The notes under the pieces were generated by a model. It did not search any database and had not been told where the DNA came from. It saw only the letters and a program-made list of their open reading frames with translations. From Candidatus Rifleibacteriota bacterium (GTDB lineage: Bacteria > Muiribacteriota > Ozemobacteria > Ozemobacterales > Ozemobacteraceae), in contig JADFXM010000030.1 in NCBI GenBank assembly GCA_015233565.1, forward strand, positions 25,268 through 89,267: a DNA stretch of 64,000 bases, read 5' to 3'. This document shows, piece after piece, positions 14,855 to 24,516 of the stretch. Both the position numbers and the translations under genes were made by a program. Position 1 is the first letter of the stretch, and each line of letters begins with the position of its first letter.

Positions 14855-17170
14855 TTAGTTAAAAAGCAAATTGCAATTATTCAAGTGATGCAGTAAATTG
14901 AAAAAAAACCAAGAATTTTTTTTATAACAAATCAAGTGTCCCTGGGCGACAAAATAAGTGTCTTCTAACAATCGTGCAACTAAAAAAACTTGGAGAATTA
15001 CTCCTGCGAATAGGAGAAAGATAAGAATTTTTTCCTGCCGAATCTGCTGTTGCACTGGCCCAAGCGAAACTTTAGCGGCAAGCATAATACCAGACATTAT
15101 TTTGCTTGGATACGCAAATCCAACAGCCCGTCCTTCCAGATATTTTTCTGACAAGCTGAGACCCTGGCTGGAAAAATTTACTATGGTCTGCAAATGGCCG
15201 ATATTACCATATCTGGCAATAGGAAACATACCATCAGGTTTGTTTGTAAAAGCAGCCATTCCAAATCCTTTCAGATTTTCCAGCTCACTTATTGAACCCC
15301 GGCGGATACGTGTTTTTATAAATCCCCGAATTGCAGCTTTTTGGTCCCAGACAATTACTATTACAAATTTTGTGGACTGATTTTTTTCGAAATTTTTTGA
15401 ATAAATTATCAAATTTTTCTGACCCAGCTCAAGCGTTTGAGGTTTTTCAGTCGCTGTAGTGATGTCGATCCTGTTGAAATCACCGATTGATAATGACCCA
15501 AAAATCTTCGAACCCGAATTTCGTTTTTGAAAGTCAATTGATGACCCCGGAAGTTCCTTCGCCCATGTTTCTCTTATATTGCTTTGCAGGGTTTTTACCA
15601 TTCGTGGGCTCATTCCAAAATCATTAATCTGCCATTGTGAATCATTCGGTCCGAACAGAAATAATCCGATTGGTTTCAAAGATGAACTGCGTGCTTTTTC
15701 CCACAACTCTCTAAGAAACTCGGAACTCGGGTTTTTGATGGAAAAGTTCTCGTCAAAAAGATCTATCAGCGATTTTCCATCTGACAGCTTCTGGCGTAGT
15801 AAATCACCACAAATTAACCCATCCTGTCGGGAAATATTCCGGCTGTCATTTTCAATACCTTCAAGGATACTACCAAGTCTCTCAATTAATCCGTCTTTCA
15901 GGTTTCGCTCACGGTCGCTTAAAAGGCGAGAACTGGCAGAAATCCCGAGAATCAAAGGGATGGAAACTAACGCCAAAAGCCAAATCAATAGTTCTTTTTC
16001 GACCCCTGGGTTTAATGAAGAAATACGCTTTCGATTCAGATTAAGGACAATGATCCATCCAAGAACCATCACTCCGCAAAAAAAGTAAACGGCTTTACCT
16101 TCAAAAACAGAGGATTGTTCTCTTCGTGGCACGAACAAGAGTCCAAGATGTCCACAATCAGGTGCCAAGGAGCAAACCCGCACCCACCATTTTTCATATG
16201 GGATTACGGTTCCCACAAGACTTGTGAGAAGCCGAGGAACTGAGAATCTTGATCCCGGGATGAACTGGGGCTGGATAATCAGCTTCTGCCTGAACTCTTC
16301 AATGATTTCATGGGCCGAGCTTGATGCCGGACTTGAAACCAATCCTGCGTGAATCAACTTTGAAGGATTCATCGGCTTAAAATCCGTGGGAAGTGGCAAA
16401 AAAACTGGAAACATTTCTGAATGATTCCACATTTTCAAAATTGTCTTTATGCCAAATTTGCATGCTTGGGCGCTGGAAATGGGCATAAAAATGATGAAAA
16501 CTCCAGCAATTTTCTTTTTTCGAAAAAAGTAATTCCAGGTCATCACACCTGTTTTATCCTGACAGATAACCTGAACCGGACGACTTCGGAATTGCTCCTC
16601 AAATATTCCACAGGAAAATCCTGTGCCAAAAAAACTGCGACATCGTTGTTCCCAGGAATCTGCGAAATCCAGGGGTTTGCACTTTCCAAGTGTTTGAAGT
16701 GCAACATCTTTCATCAACTTTGTCATAAAACCTCGGCTTTTTTCTTCAAAGGCCGAACCAGTACAAGGGCTAGCACCATGTCCGGGATTTCCGTCAGGAA
16801 TGGCAATTGCCCAGATACTACGCGGGGGAAGTGGTTTAAATATTCTCGACCGAAGAATTTTGGAAATTTTCTTGTCAAACCAATCCGATGTTATTTTAAG
16901 ATTAGGATGACGGCGGAATTCAATCTCAACACGCTTCTTTAGAATTTGAGCTTCAAGTTGGACGATAGAATCCGGGTTTGAAAAATTTCGAAGGAAATAC
17001 GCCGGGATTGCGGTTTTTTCCTGAATATCTTTTAGTTCATCTGCTTGAATTTGTTTTGTGGAGAATCCAGCCTGCCAGAACAGAATTGCCAGAGGGCAAA
17101 GGCTCAACAATAATGGTAACCACCAGGAACCAACAAGGGTATTTTGGCAATTTTTTTGGGAAACAGACAT
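14855..17170 (-). pseudogene. Membrane sensor protein truncated by prophage (output domain missing)
   Basis: A 771-residue frame starting at ATG 17170 (TTG 17188 is an alternative). TM1 is near 16-32, then a ~330-residue extracytoplasmic region, TM2 near 361-378, TM3 near 394-412, a second extracytoplasmic region, and TM4 near 714-733. This is the input half of a double-sensor signalling protein, where TM4 should lead into HAMP and an output domain such as a kinase, cyclase or SpoIIE phosphatase. Instead the frame runs about 38 more residues into Lys/Phe/Asn-rich sequence (CYKKNSWFFFNLLHHLNNC) that coincides with the candidate prophage end. I infer that the prophage cut the gene and that the missing part lies beyond the prophage's left end. 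Confidence 0.6.
14931..14970. repeat. Candidate transposable-phage right end with two binding-site-like repeats
   Basis: On the minus strand GACACTTATTTTGT and GACACTTGATTTGT (13 of 14 identical) begin 22 bp apart. Reading inward from the host side, the minus strand begins TGTTAGAAGACAC at 14970. TG...CA termini and end sites spaced by about 22 bp are typical of Mu-family transposases. The weaker third match CACTTGAATAATTG lies 51 bp further in. The exact terminus is not proven. Confidence 0.4.
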
Positions 17171-17759
17171 ATTTCTGGTCAACAACAACCAAGAGAGCCA
17201 TAATGGGTCCAGTTTTCAGAATTTCTCGAAAAATATATGCTCGTTGGGTTGCGGTGTTCCCCCTTTTCGAAATCCGAAAAAATATTGCCCAAATTTTACT
17301 TTAGATCAGGTCGCAAGAGCAAAATATATTTTTTTGGCCCTCCAGTTAGTTGATAGCAATTTTTTTTGAGATCCCAGTTTTAAATGAATCTCAGCGAAAA
17401 AAGTAAAAACTCTTGTCTTATAAACCTGCATAAACGCAAGTGCAGAAAATTTGAAAAAAAACATTATTTTCTGGGATTTTTTTTTTGAATTATATGGTTA
17501 ATTGCCAATGTCAATATGAATTTACTCTTTGTTTCTGAATGAATCTTATATCTCAATAGGTTCTTGCAAAATTTGCAAACCCAAATTTGCGAAAAATGTC
17601 ACAACGATCCTCAAGCTTGAATTTCTTTCTGTTTGATGTGCAATTTTTCACAATTTAGCAAGAAACTTTCAAGTCTGAAATTTCCCTTTTCCATTGTAGA
17701 AAATTTTTGATTTCCCATGATATACTTTGCCAACAAATGAAAAGCTAAGAAAGCATAAA
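17171..17759 (+). promoter_or_regulatory. Divergent intergenic region upstream of feoB with operator-like palindromes
   Basis: This 589-bp AT-rich stretch holds no convincing gene. At 17564-17578 is TTGCAAAATTTGCAA (arms of 7 around one base), followed at 17582-17589 by CAAATTTG. These could be operator sites for the DtxR-type regulator encoded downstream, though they do not match the classic DtxR consensus. TATACT at 17721-17726 is a good -10 hexamer without a clear -35. A start of transcription near 17733 would favour ATG 17760 for feoB. Confidence 0.35.
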
Positions 17760-19772
17760 ATGACACCTTGTGAAAATTGCTCAAATTGCGGCGCACATAA
17801 CTCCCCCACGCCACCAGTTGTTGCTCCGCCTCAAAAAGGCAAGATAATTATTGTTGGCAATCTCAACGTTGGCAAGACCACGCTCTTTTCCCATTTAACC
17901 GGAAGCGAAGGAAACCCTGCAAACGTCCCTGGGTCCACAGTATCCTTGCAAGCCGCCCGGATCAGACGTTCTGAGCTTGTTTTGTATGACACCCCAGGAA
18001 CATACTCGGTTTTTTCAAAGAATGATGACGAAGTGGCATCGCGCGATGCCTTGTTAATGCAGCTCAATCCCGATGAATTTTTGGGAATACTTTTAATCGC
18101 TGACGCAAAGAATCTCAAACGCTCATTAGCCCTTTGTCTTCAATATCTGGAATATGGTCTGCCCATGTTAATGGTTATCAACATGATTGATGAAGCAGCG
18201 CCACGCGGAATCCAGATCGATACAGCGAAACTTTCCGAAATACTTGGGCTCGATGTGTGTACAACAGTTGCTCCTGAAGGTCTCGGCGTATCTGAAATCT
18301 ATTCCCTCATCCCTTTGATGAAAATTCCGAAAAAAATTCTGACGTATCCGCACAGAATAGAACAGTTCATCGAACTCACTGAAAAACTTCTCCAAACGTC
18401 CTCCATTTCACCGCGCATACTTGGAGTCCTGCTTCTCGCCAACGACCGCGGTGTGGAAGGGTATATTAAAAGGGAATTCGGCCCTGGAATGCTAGGCCAG
18501 CTCAAAGATCTTGCAGAGGATTTTCGACGGGATGACCAGGAACAACTAACGATGACACTGGTGAATTTCTATCTTAAAAAATCCGAACAAATCATCGGGA
18601 CCGTTGTAACTCTCGAACCCCCTCCCGCCCATCCATTTGCCCGCACTCTCGGTGACTGGTGCTCCCAACCTAGCACAGGAATTCCAATAGCATTGGTAAT
18701 TTTATTCGCAATGTACCTAATTGTTGGAACTTTTGGTGCAACATATCTGGTTGATTTGATCAACAACACATTATTTCAGGGCTTGCTGATTCCATTGGTG
18801 GTAAAATTTGTACAACCCATTCCTTCCGTTTTCATTCGTGATCTTATAGTTGATCCAGCTTATGGCGTTCTCCCAACCGGCGTATTTTTAGCCATCGGAA
18901 TAGTTGCTCCCGTAATGTTTTGCTTTTACACTGCATTTGGATTACTTGAAGACTCCGGATACCTTCCACGACTATCAATTTTATTGGATCGAATTTTCCG
19001 CATGATGGGATTAAACGGCAAAGGGGTCGTCCCCCTCGTCATGGGTTTTTCCTGTGTAACAATGGCAATTTTGACTACCCGTATCCTGGACACAAAGAAA
19101 GAAAAGTATATTGCTTCATTCTTGTTATTCTTGTGCGCTCCGTGCGCCCCAATGATAGCAGTAATGCTGACCATTCTGGATAAAATGCCCAAGTTCGCTA
19201 CCATCGCAGTTTTCGGGCTTATTCTTTTACAAATGTTTGTTGCCGGATTTCTTGCAAACAAGCTCCTTCCTGGAAGCCGCGCACCCTTGCTACTGGAAAT
19301 ACCCGTCATGCGAATTCCCAAACCCTTACTTCTCTTGAAATCAGCCACCCGCAAAACATACTTTTTTATGAAGGAAGCAGTCCCGGTCTTTATATTAGCC
19401 TCCGTAGTCGTGTTTCTTTTCCAGCGCGTCGGCGGATTAAAGGCGCTGGAAGATTTTTTGAAGCCCCTGACCAGCACCCTCCTCGGACTGCCGGAAAACA
19501 GCGTCCAGGTTTTTATAAAAACAATTGTACGAAGAGAAAGCGGAGCTACAGAACTACTAAATCTCAGTTCAGGATATACCAACCTCCAGCTGGTGGTCTC
19601 CCTTCTGGTGATGACATTTATGATACCATGTCTTAACGCAACATTAGCCCTTTACAAGGAACGTGGCGGGAAGGTTGCTCTTGCCATTGCCGGAGGAGTT
19701 ATGGTATGGGCCGTTGCACTGGGAGGGGTTGTAAACCATCTTTGCCATTGGCTAGGAATAACTTTTTCATAA
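17760..19772 (+). CDS. feoB: Ferrous iron transporter B
   Basis: A 670-residue inner-membrane Fe(II) transporter with a GTPase domain. The N-terminus carries a Cys cluster (C4, C7, C10, H13) typical of FeoB proteins that sense or bind metal. G motifs: P-loop GNLNVGKTT (33-41), DTPG (77-80), NMID (141-144). The C-terminal membrane part has the gate-type segments EDSGYLPR, LCAPCAPM and IVRRESGATELL, with a final helix. ATG 17760 is preferred over the TTG at 17727, which sits on the -10 hexamer. An 11-nt gap leads to the regulator gene, so the two form an operon. A separate feoA is not present; its domain is in the next gene. Confidence 0.92.
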   Translation: MTPCENCSNCGAHNSPTPPVVAPPQKGKIIIVGNLNVGKTTLFSHLTGSEGNPANVPGSTVSLQAARIRRSELVLYDTPGTYSVFSKNDDEVASRDALLMQLNPDEFLGILLIADAKNLKRSLALCLQYLEYGLPMLMVINMIDEAAPRGIQIDTAKLSEILGLDVCTTVAPEGLGVSEIYSLIPLMKIPKKILTYPHRIEQFIELTEKLLQTSSISPRILGVLLLANDRGVEGYIKREFGPGMLGQLKDLAEDFRRDDQEQLTMTLVNFYLKKSEQIIGTVVTLEPPPAHPFARTLGDWCSQPSTGIPIALVILFAMYLIVGTFGATYLVDLINNTLFQGLLIPLVVKFVQPIPSVFIRDLIVDPAYGVLPTGVFLAIGIVAPVMFCFYTAFGLLEDSGYLPRLSILLDRIFRMMGLNGKGVVPLVMGFSCVTMAILTTRILDTKKEKYIASFLLFLCAPCAPMIAVMLTILDKMPKFATIAVFGLILLQMFVAGFLANKLLPGSRAPLLLEIPVMRIPKPLLLLKSATRKTYFFMKEAVPVFILASVVVFLFQRVGGLKALEDFLKPLTSTLLGLPENSVQVFIKTIVRRESGATELLNLSSGYTNLQLVVSLLVMTFMIPCLNATLALYKERGGKVALAIAGGVMVWAVALGGVVNHLCHWLGITFS

Positions 19773-19783
19773 AGGAATTGAAA

Positions 19784-20461
19784 ATGCTTTCGGAAAAACA
19801 GGAAGAAATGCTAGAGGCAGTCTGGACCTCTGGCGAATCAAAGAATTTTTCAGTGGATTTTATCAAGAAAAACTGTGTAGTGGATTTTAACGATTCCGAT
19901 TTGCAGGAACTCGAAAGTCGCGGATTAATAGTTAGAAGCGCTGATAAGGTTTTATTCTCCCGGGATGGAAAACTTGCAGCGGAAGGAGTTATCCGCAGAC
20001 ATCGCCTGGCAAAGGTTTTAATCACATCTATCTTAAAATTGAAAGCAAATGAGATGGAAGAAATTGCCTGTAAGGTTGAACATAGCCTGCTTCCGGAAGT
20101 TGAAGAAGCAATTTGTACATTACTTGGACATCCGGAAGTTTGCCCGGACGGCAAATCAATCCCGCAAGGAAGATGCTGCCAAAAGGGAGCCACGCGCATA
20201 GGTAAAATAGTATTAAGCTTGTTTGAATTGGCGCCTGGCGAATCAGGAAAAATAACTTACATCAAACCCGGCAGTCAATCCAACTTGAATCAACTTCTAT
20301 CCGTCGGATTGCACCCAGGCGTAATTGTAACAGTTCTTAGAAAGCTTCCCGCATTCTGCATCAGACTCGAAAATACTGAACTTGCACTGGACGAAGATAT
20401 AGCAAAAAATGTTTTCGTCTGGAGATTGAGCGATATGTTTATAGATCAACCGAAGAAATAG
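19784..20461 (+). CDS. DtxR-family metalloregulator with FeoA-type C-terminal domain
   Basis: A 225-residue protein starting at ATG 19784 with an AAAGGA site; upstream frame overlaps feoB and is not used. The N-terminal 60 residues are winged-helix-like. The dimer/metal domain has the family block EEIACKVEHSLLPEVEEAI and LGHPEVCPDGKSIP, close to IdeR/MntR-type proteins. A Cys pair (GRCC) follows, then a FeoA-like SH3 domain from about 148, with ELAPGESGKITYIKPG and LLSVGLHPGVIVTVL. It probably represses the feo operon when Fe(II) is plentiful, and the FeoA-like domain could also contact FeoB. The feoB-dtxR order is common in anaerobes. Confidence 0.85.
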   Translation: MLSEKQEEMLEAVWTSGESKNFSVDFIKKNCVVDFNDSDLQELESRGLIVRSADKVLFSRDGKLAAEGVIRRHRLAKVLITSILKLKANEMEEIACKVEHSLLPEVEEAICTLLGHPEVCPDGKSIPQGRCCQKGATRIGKIVLSLFELAPGESGKITYIKPGSQSNLNQLLSVGLHPGVIVTVLRKLPAFCIRLENTELALDEDIAKNVFVWRLSDMFIDQPKK

Positions 20462-20575
20462 GACAACCGAATGTCCCTCCGAAAACTTTCCGAATTTTCT
20501 ACGTTTTCACCAGGGATGAAAAAGGAAATTTTTTGAAAACCGGACCCATCAACGGAATTTTTGAAGGAGTTTGAT

Positions 20576-21382
20576 ATGCAAAAAGCTCAGATTCATTTTT
20601 TTTCCGCGACCGGAAACTCCGAACTTGCAGCTAAAATAGTTTCCGCAGGGCTTAAGCAAGCACAATGGGATGTTGAATTAAAAAACATCAGGGATCTCAA
20701 AAATAATGAAGAATTTGGGAAGTGCACAATATCCAATTTTGTCGGGTTCGTGTTTCCAATTTTTGCTTTTCGTGCTGCGATTCCGATGGAACAACACATT
20801 ATTAATTTACCACCCTCTCCAAGACCGAAAGCGGTTTTCTTGGTTGCAACCTACGCTGGGTACCTTGATCGAACTTTTATGAGACTGCGCGATTTTTTGC
20901 TTCCAAAAAATTATTTTCCAGTAAGTACAACCACTTTGCTCTGCGCTGATGCCTGGACAGCAGTCCGTTTTCCCGGACATATTTATGATCAGGGAATGCC
21001 ATATTTAAAATCCCAGGAAAACCTGCGGGATTTTGCGTGCAATGAACTTCCGGAGGTCTGGGCTAAAAATCGCAAATCTCCTGTTTCAAACGTTGGTTGG
21101 GTTCCATATAACCCAATAAGTCTTATTGCTGCAACTTTTCCAATTGCAATCAGAAAGGGAAAACAGTTCCCTATTTTCGTAAAAAAATCAAGTTGTACTC
21201 GTTGTGGAAAATGTGTAAAACAATGTCCTACAGGCAGACTTAAACTGTCCCCGTATCCAAAACCGCAAGGAAATTGCGTGGGTTGTTACGGGTGTATAAA
21301 CTCCTGCCCCAATGATGCCATCAACACTTGGTTTACAAATGGCCAAGTCCGTTATCGCGGCCCGGAACAAAGGCTATATTAG
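20576..21382 (+). CDS. EFR1-type flavodoxin/ferredoxin
   Basis: A 268-residue cytoplasmic redox protein. An AAGGAG site 6 nt upstream fixes ATG 20576. The N-terminal flavodoxin-like domain has the FMN phosphate loop FFSATGNSE (8-16) and the VFPIFAFRAAIP strand. The C-terminus binds two [4Fe-4S] clusters: C207/C210/C213/C217 and C234/C237/C240/C244. This flavodoxin-plus-bacterioferredoxin fusion is the EFR1 family. Its site just after the feo genes suggests a part in intracellular iron reduction or an iron-linked electron supply, which is inference. The 114-bp gap to the regulator shows no terminator, so read-through is possible. Confidence 0.85.
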   Translation: MQKAQIHFFSATGNSELAAKIVSAGLKQAQWDVELKNIRDLKNNEEFGKCTISNFVGFVFPIFAFRAAIPMEQHIINLPPSPRPKAVFLVATYAGYLDRTFMRLRDFLLPKNYFPVSTTTLLCADAWTAVRFPGHIYDQGMPYLKSQENLRDFACNELPEVWAKNRKSPVSNVGWVPYNPISLIAATFPIAIRKGKQFPIFVKKSSCTRCGKCVKQCPTGRLKLSPYPKPQGNCVGCYGCINSCPNDAINTWFTNGQVRYRGPEQRLY

Positions 21383-21412
21383 TTTTGGGTTTTACTTTTC
21401 GTAGTGTCCTAA

Positions 21413-22489
21413 CTATACTGCAGGTCTGACAACCCTAAGCCCAAAGTAGTAGTAATCAGAATTTGCCGGATAATTATAACCACGGCAAGCTGAGCGCAAT
21501 TCATCAACGTCGTTGTTCCAACTTCCGCCACGCAGAATTCGATAAAATCCGGATTTTTCCCCAACCGGGTTGGTTTGGGCTGTTATTGGATAGTTTCCAT
21601 ACCAGTCCCAACACCATTCCCAGACACTACCACTCATATCGTGCAACCCCCACGCGTTAGCAGTCTTCCCTCCGACGTTGTGCGGGCCTCTCCCCGAAAA
21701 ATTCGGAGAGTAATTGACCGGGCTACTCTCCCAATAAACTGCGTTGGATTCGTCTATTCTGGACCCACAGAAATAAGCAGTGGACGAGTTGGCGCGGCAG
21801 GCATATTCCCACTCCGCTTCCGTTGGCAATCTATATCCGTTTGCATTCCAATCGCATGAAACAGTTGTACCATTTATCTCATATGCTTTAGACAAACCTT
21901 GTTTGACGCTCAGCTTATTGCAAAAATCAATACAATTATACCAGGTAACCGATTCAACCGGCTGTTTCCCGCTTCCGGAATGCTTGAAATACGAAGGGTT
22001 GGAACCAAATCCCATGACTTTCTCATACTGTTCCTGGGTTATCTGAAACCGGCCTATATAAAACCCCCTTGTGAGAGTTACTCTGTGCTGTGTTTCATCC
22101 GTATTTCGGTTAGGTTCGTCAGGGGGACTTCCCATAATGAAGGTACCAAGTGGAATTGCAACCAAACTCATCATTATACCATCGCCCAGATCAACTTCTA
22201 TGCCCCTTGAATTAGGAGCTACCACCATTGTAAAATCAGCATTTTTAACTTCACCTTGATAGGTGTACAAACAAGTCAACGACACTTCTCCCATGCTTGT
22301 TGGAGCTGAAAACATCATACCGTTTACACCTTTCCCATCCCATGAGAGCCCTGTGGAGACAACTTCACTGGTTGAATCACAATAATTAGCTGTTACAACA
22401 ATCTCATCAAGGTTAAAAGTGCCACCGGAAGAAATAATAGCTTTCGTTGGAAAAAGTGTAATCCCCGCAAGATCCTTCGTTTCTGACAC
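21413..22489 (-). CDS. FGE/SUMF1-domain protein with N-terminal Ig-like domain
   Basis: A 358-residue protein starting with GTG at 22489 after an AGGGGA site; the frame is closed by TAA nine codons upstream. Residues about 10-95 form an Ig-like domain (ITLFPTKAIISSGGTFNL). Residues about 105-356 are a formylglycine-generating-enzyme-like domain with FIMGSPPDEPNRNTDE, RLPTEAEWEYACRA, GSVWEWCWDWYG and the YRILRGGSWNNDVDELRSAC end. The paired catalytic Cys of true FGE are not seen, so it is likely a binding or ergothioneine/EgtB-like relative rather than a sulfatase activator. No signal peptide is present although the Ig-like domain suggests export, so a lost 5' part is possible. Confidence 0.8.
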   Translation of the reverse strand: MSETKDLAGITLFPTKAIISSGGTFNLDEIVVTANYCDSTSEVVSTGLSWDGKGVNGMMFSAPTSMGEVSLTCLYTYQGEVKNADFTMVVAPNSRGIEVDLGDGIMMSLVAIPLGTFIMGSPPDEPNRNTDETQHRVTLTRGFYIGRFQITQEQYEKVMGFGSNPSYFKHSGSGKQPVESVTWYNCIDFCNKLSVKQGLSKAYEINGTTVSCDWNANGYRLPTEAEWEYACRANSSTAYFCGSRIDESNAVYWESSPVNYSPNFSGRGPHNVGGKTANAWGLHDMSGSVWEWCWDWYGNYPITAQTNPVGEKSGFYRILRGGSWNNDVDELRSACRGYNYPANSDYYYFGLRVVRPAV

Positions 22490-22597
22490 TGTTTTTGTCC
22501 CCTGTTGGATGTGTTATATCGAGCATGTTATACTATACTGCAAAAGTAGATTTCAATCAAATTTTCCAATCAGAATGAAAACCCCAAGGAGATCCGA

Positions 22598-24400
22598 GTG
22601 AAACTTACAATCTTAGACTGGGCAGTCATTGCAGGATATTTTCTGATCAATCTGTTGATCGGTCTGTATTATAGAAGCCGTGCAACCAAATCCACCGAAG
22701 AGTTTTTTGCCGGTGGACGCAATGTTTCATGGTGGTTAGCAGGAACCAGTATGGTCGCCACAACTTTTGCCGCTGACACTCCTTTGGCAGTAACCGGATT
22801 GGTTGCCAGCTATGGAATAGCAGGCAACTGGCTCTGGTGGAACATGCTGATGAGCACCATGTTTACCGTCTTCTTTTTTGCGAGATTATGGCGTCGCTCA
22901 GAAGTTTTAACAGATGTTGAGTTTGCAGAAATCCGCTATGGCGGGAAACCAGCCGCTTTTTTGCGCGGGTTCAGAGCTTTGTATCTTGGAATTCCCATCA
23001 ACTGCATCATTTTGGGATGGGTTAACCTTGCCATGGTAAAAATCCTGATGATGATATTTAATTTCTCGGATTCAATTATTTTTGGAATGACGCTCACTCC
23101 TAAAATTCAAGCTCTGACAGTTGTCTTCGTAATTATGCTTATTACTTCTTCCATTTCCACTCTTTCCGGTTTATGGGGAGTACTTGTGACCGATTTATTT
23201 CAATTTGTCCTGAAAATGGGAATGGTAATAACTCTTGCATATTATTCGGTAAAAGCCTGCGGAGGCATGGACACAATGATTGCAAAACTTACTGCCTTAG
23301 GGGAAGCCAAAGGCCATGGTTCCATTTTGTCCTTTGCTCCGGAAATCGGCTCCACCTGGATGCCTATGGTGTCTTTCCTCACTTTTCTTTTTGTCACTTG
23401 GTGGGCAACCTGGTACCCTGGAGCCGAACCAGGTGGAGGGGGCTACATTGCACAGCGCATGTTTTGTGCCAAAGATGAAAAAAATTCACTTCTTGCAACT
23501 CTCTGGTTCAGCATCGCCAATTATGCCATCCGCCCCTGGCCATGGATTCTAACCGCCCTGGCATCTTTGCTTCTTTATCCCGACCTTGTAGACAAAGAAT
23601 CTGGCTTTATTAAAACTATTGTTGATCCCAACGTGTTCCCGCTTGGACTGCGTGGTGTCATGATTGCTGCATTTGCCGCAGCTTATATGTCAACCATAGC
23701 CACCCAACTTAATTGGGGCGCTTCATATATGGTAAATGATTTTTACAGACGCTTCTGGTCAAAAAACAGAGACGAAAAGCATTACGTTTTCGTTTCCCAG
23801 GTAGCTACAGTGCTCCTCATGGTTACTTCATCTATTGTGACTTATTACCAGGATTCCATCTCCGGCGCCTGGAAATTACTTTTGGCATTAGGTGCCGGCA
23901 CCGGAAGTGTACTTATTCTCAGATGGTTCTGGTGGAGGATCAACGCCTGGAGCGAAATTTCCGCAATGGCCGCCTCCTTCGTGGTCTCTTTGTTGACTAT
24001 GTATGTGTGTAAATTTAATTCCGATGACCCAAGGGAATTCGCTTACTCCGTTCTTATTACAGTAGCTTGTTCCACTGTTGTATGGCTGCTTACCACGTTT
24101 TTAACAGCCCCGGAAGAAAAGGAGAAATTGCTTTCCTTCTATCGGAAAGTTCGCCCAAATCCATGGTTGTGGGGAGACATTGCAAAAGAAGCTCCCGAAG
24201 TTAACCCTCCCAAGGATGGACTTAACAACCTTTTGGATTTCGTATCAGGCTGCATAATGGTTTACATGGCTCTATTCGGCGTTGGAAAAATCATTTTCGG
24301 CCAACCCGGGCTGGGAATAGTTTTCTTGCTGATTTCTTCCGTTGCCGCCGTCGTTATTTACCAGGATCTGAACCGTCGCGGCTGGAAAGTTACGGAGTAA
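22598..24400 (+). CDS. Sodium/solute symporter (SSS family)
   Basis: A 600-residue inner-membrane protein with about 13-14 transmembrane helices, starting at GTG 22598 with AAGGAG upstream. Family features include the TM1 start LTILDWAVIAGYFLIN, the SSS block RSRATKSTEEFFAGGRNVSW, STMVATTFAADTP-type TM2 residues and the AAFAAAYMSTIATQLNWG region that holds part of the Na+ site. The substrate cannot be read from the sequence; sugars, amino acids and organic acids are all known in this family. An 11-bp stem lies just after the stop. The gene stands alone, divergent from the FGE-like gene. Confidence 0.88.
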   Translation: MKLTILDWAVIAGYFLINLLIGLYYRSRATKSTEEFFAGGRNVSWWLAGTSMVATTFAADTPLAVTGLVASYGIAGNWLWWNMLMSTMFTVFFFARLWRRSEVLTDVEFAEIRYGGKPAAFLRGFRALYLGIPINCIILGWVNLAMVKILMMIFNFSDSIIFGMTLTPKIQALTVVFVIMLITSSISTLSGLWGVLVTDLFQFVLKMGMVITLAYYSVKACGGMDTMIAKLTALGEAKGHGSILSFAPEIGSTWMPMVSFLTFLFVTWWATWYPGAEPGGGGYIAQRMFCAKDEKNSLLATLWFSIANYAIRPWPWILTALASLLLYPDLVDKESGFIKTIVDPNVFPLGLRGVMIAAFAAAYMSTIATQLNWGASYMVNDFYRRFWSKNRDEKHYVFVSQVATVLLMVTSSIVTYYQDSISGAWKLLLALGAGTGSVLILRWFWWRINAWSEISAMAASFVVSLLTMYVCKFNSDDPREFAYSVLITVACSTVVWLLTTFLTAPEEKEKLLSFYRKVRPNPWLWGDIAKEAPEVNPPKDGLNNLLDFVSGCIMVYMALFGVGKIIFGQPGLGIVFLLISSVAAVVIYQDLNRRGWKVTE

Positions 24401-24418
24401 AGTGCTCTAAAAAGCTCA

Positions 24419-24448
24419 AGTCGAAGGTTACAAATGCAACCTTCGACT
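24419..24448. terminator. Hairpin after the symporter gene
   Basis: AGTCGAAGGTT (24419-24429) pairs perfectly with AACCTTCGACT (24438-24448) around an 8-nt loop. It is 18 nt past the symporter stop, but no T-run follows, so it is not a textbook intrinsic terminator. It also lies downstream of the convergent small gene and may act on both strands. Confidence 0.45.
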
Positions 24449-24516
24449 CAGAGATCCTAGGTTTAGGCTCTTTTAAGCTCGCTAGGTGGTAAGTTGTTTT
24501 TCCTCTATTTTATGTT

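Larger units (their letters stand above)
1..14970 (+). mobile_element. Prophage structural arm, right part (transposable siphophage type)
   Basis: Sixteen tightly packed plus-strand genes, many joined by ATGA or GTGA overlaps, run in virion-assembly order from prohead protease to appendages. Mu-type gp36- and gp37-like head-completion genes sit beside a single tail-tube gene, a frameshifted chaperone pair and a tape measure. No sheath gene is present, so the tail should be non-contractile. Transposable siphophages such as B3 and D3112 have this combination. The left part (transposase, regulators, lysis, terminase, portal) is outside the window, and no lysis gene is visible at this end. The right limit near 14970 is inferred from two end-like repeats and from the abrupt end of a host gene. 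Confidence 0.85.

Noticed and set aside
15579..16088. 169-codon plus-strand frame
   Set aside because: Antisense to the sensor protein; Arg/Ser-rich composition typical of a shadow frame.
18926..19582. 218-codon minus-strand frame
   Set aside because: Antisense shadow of the feoB membrane domain.
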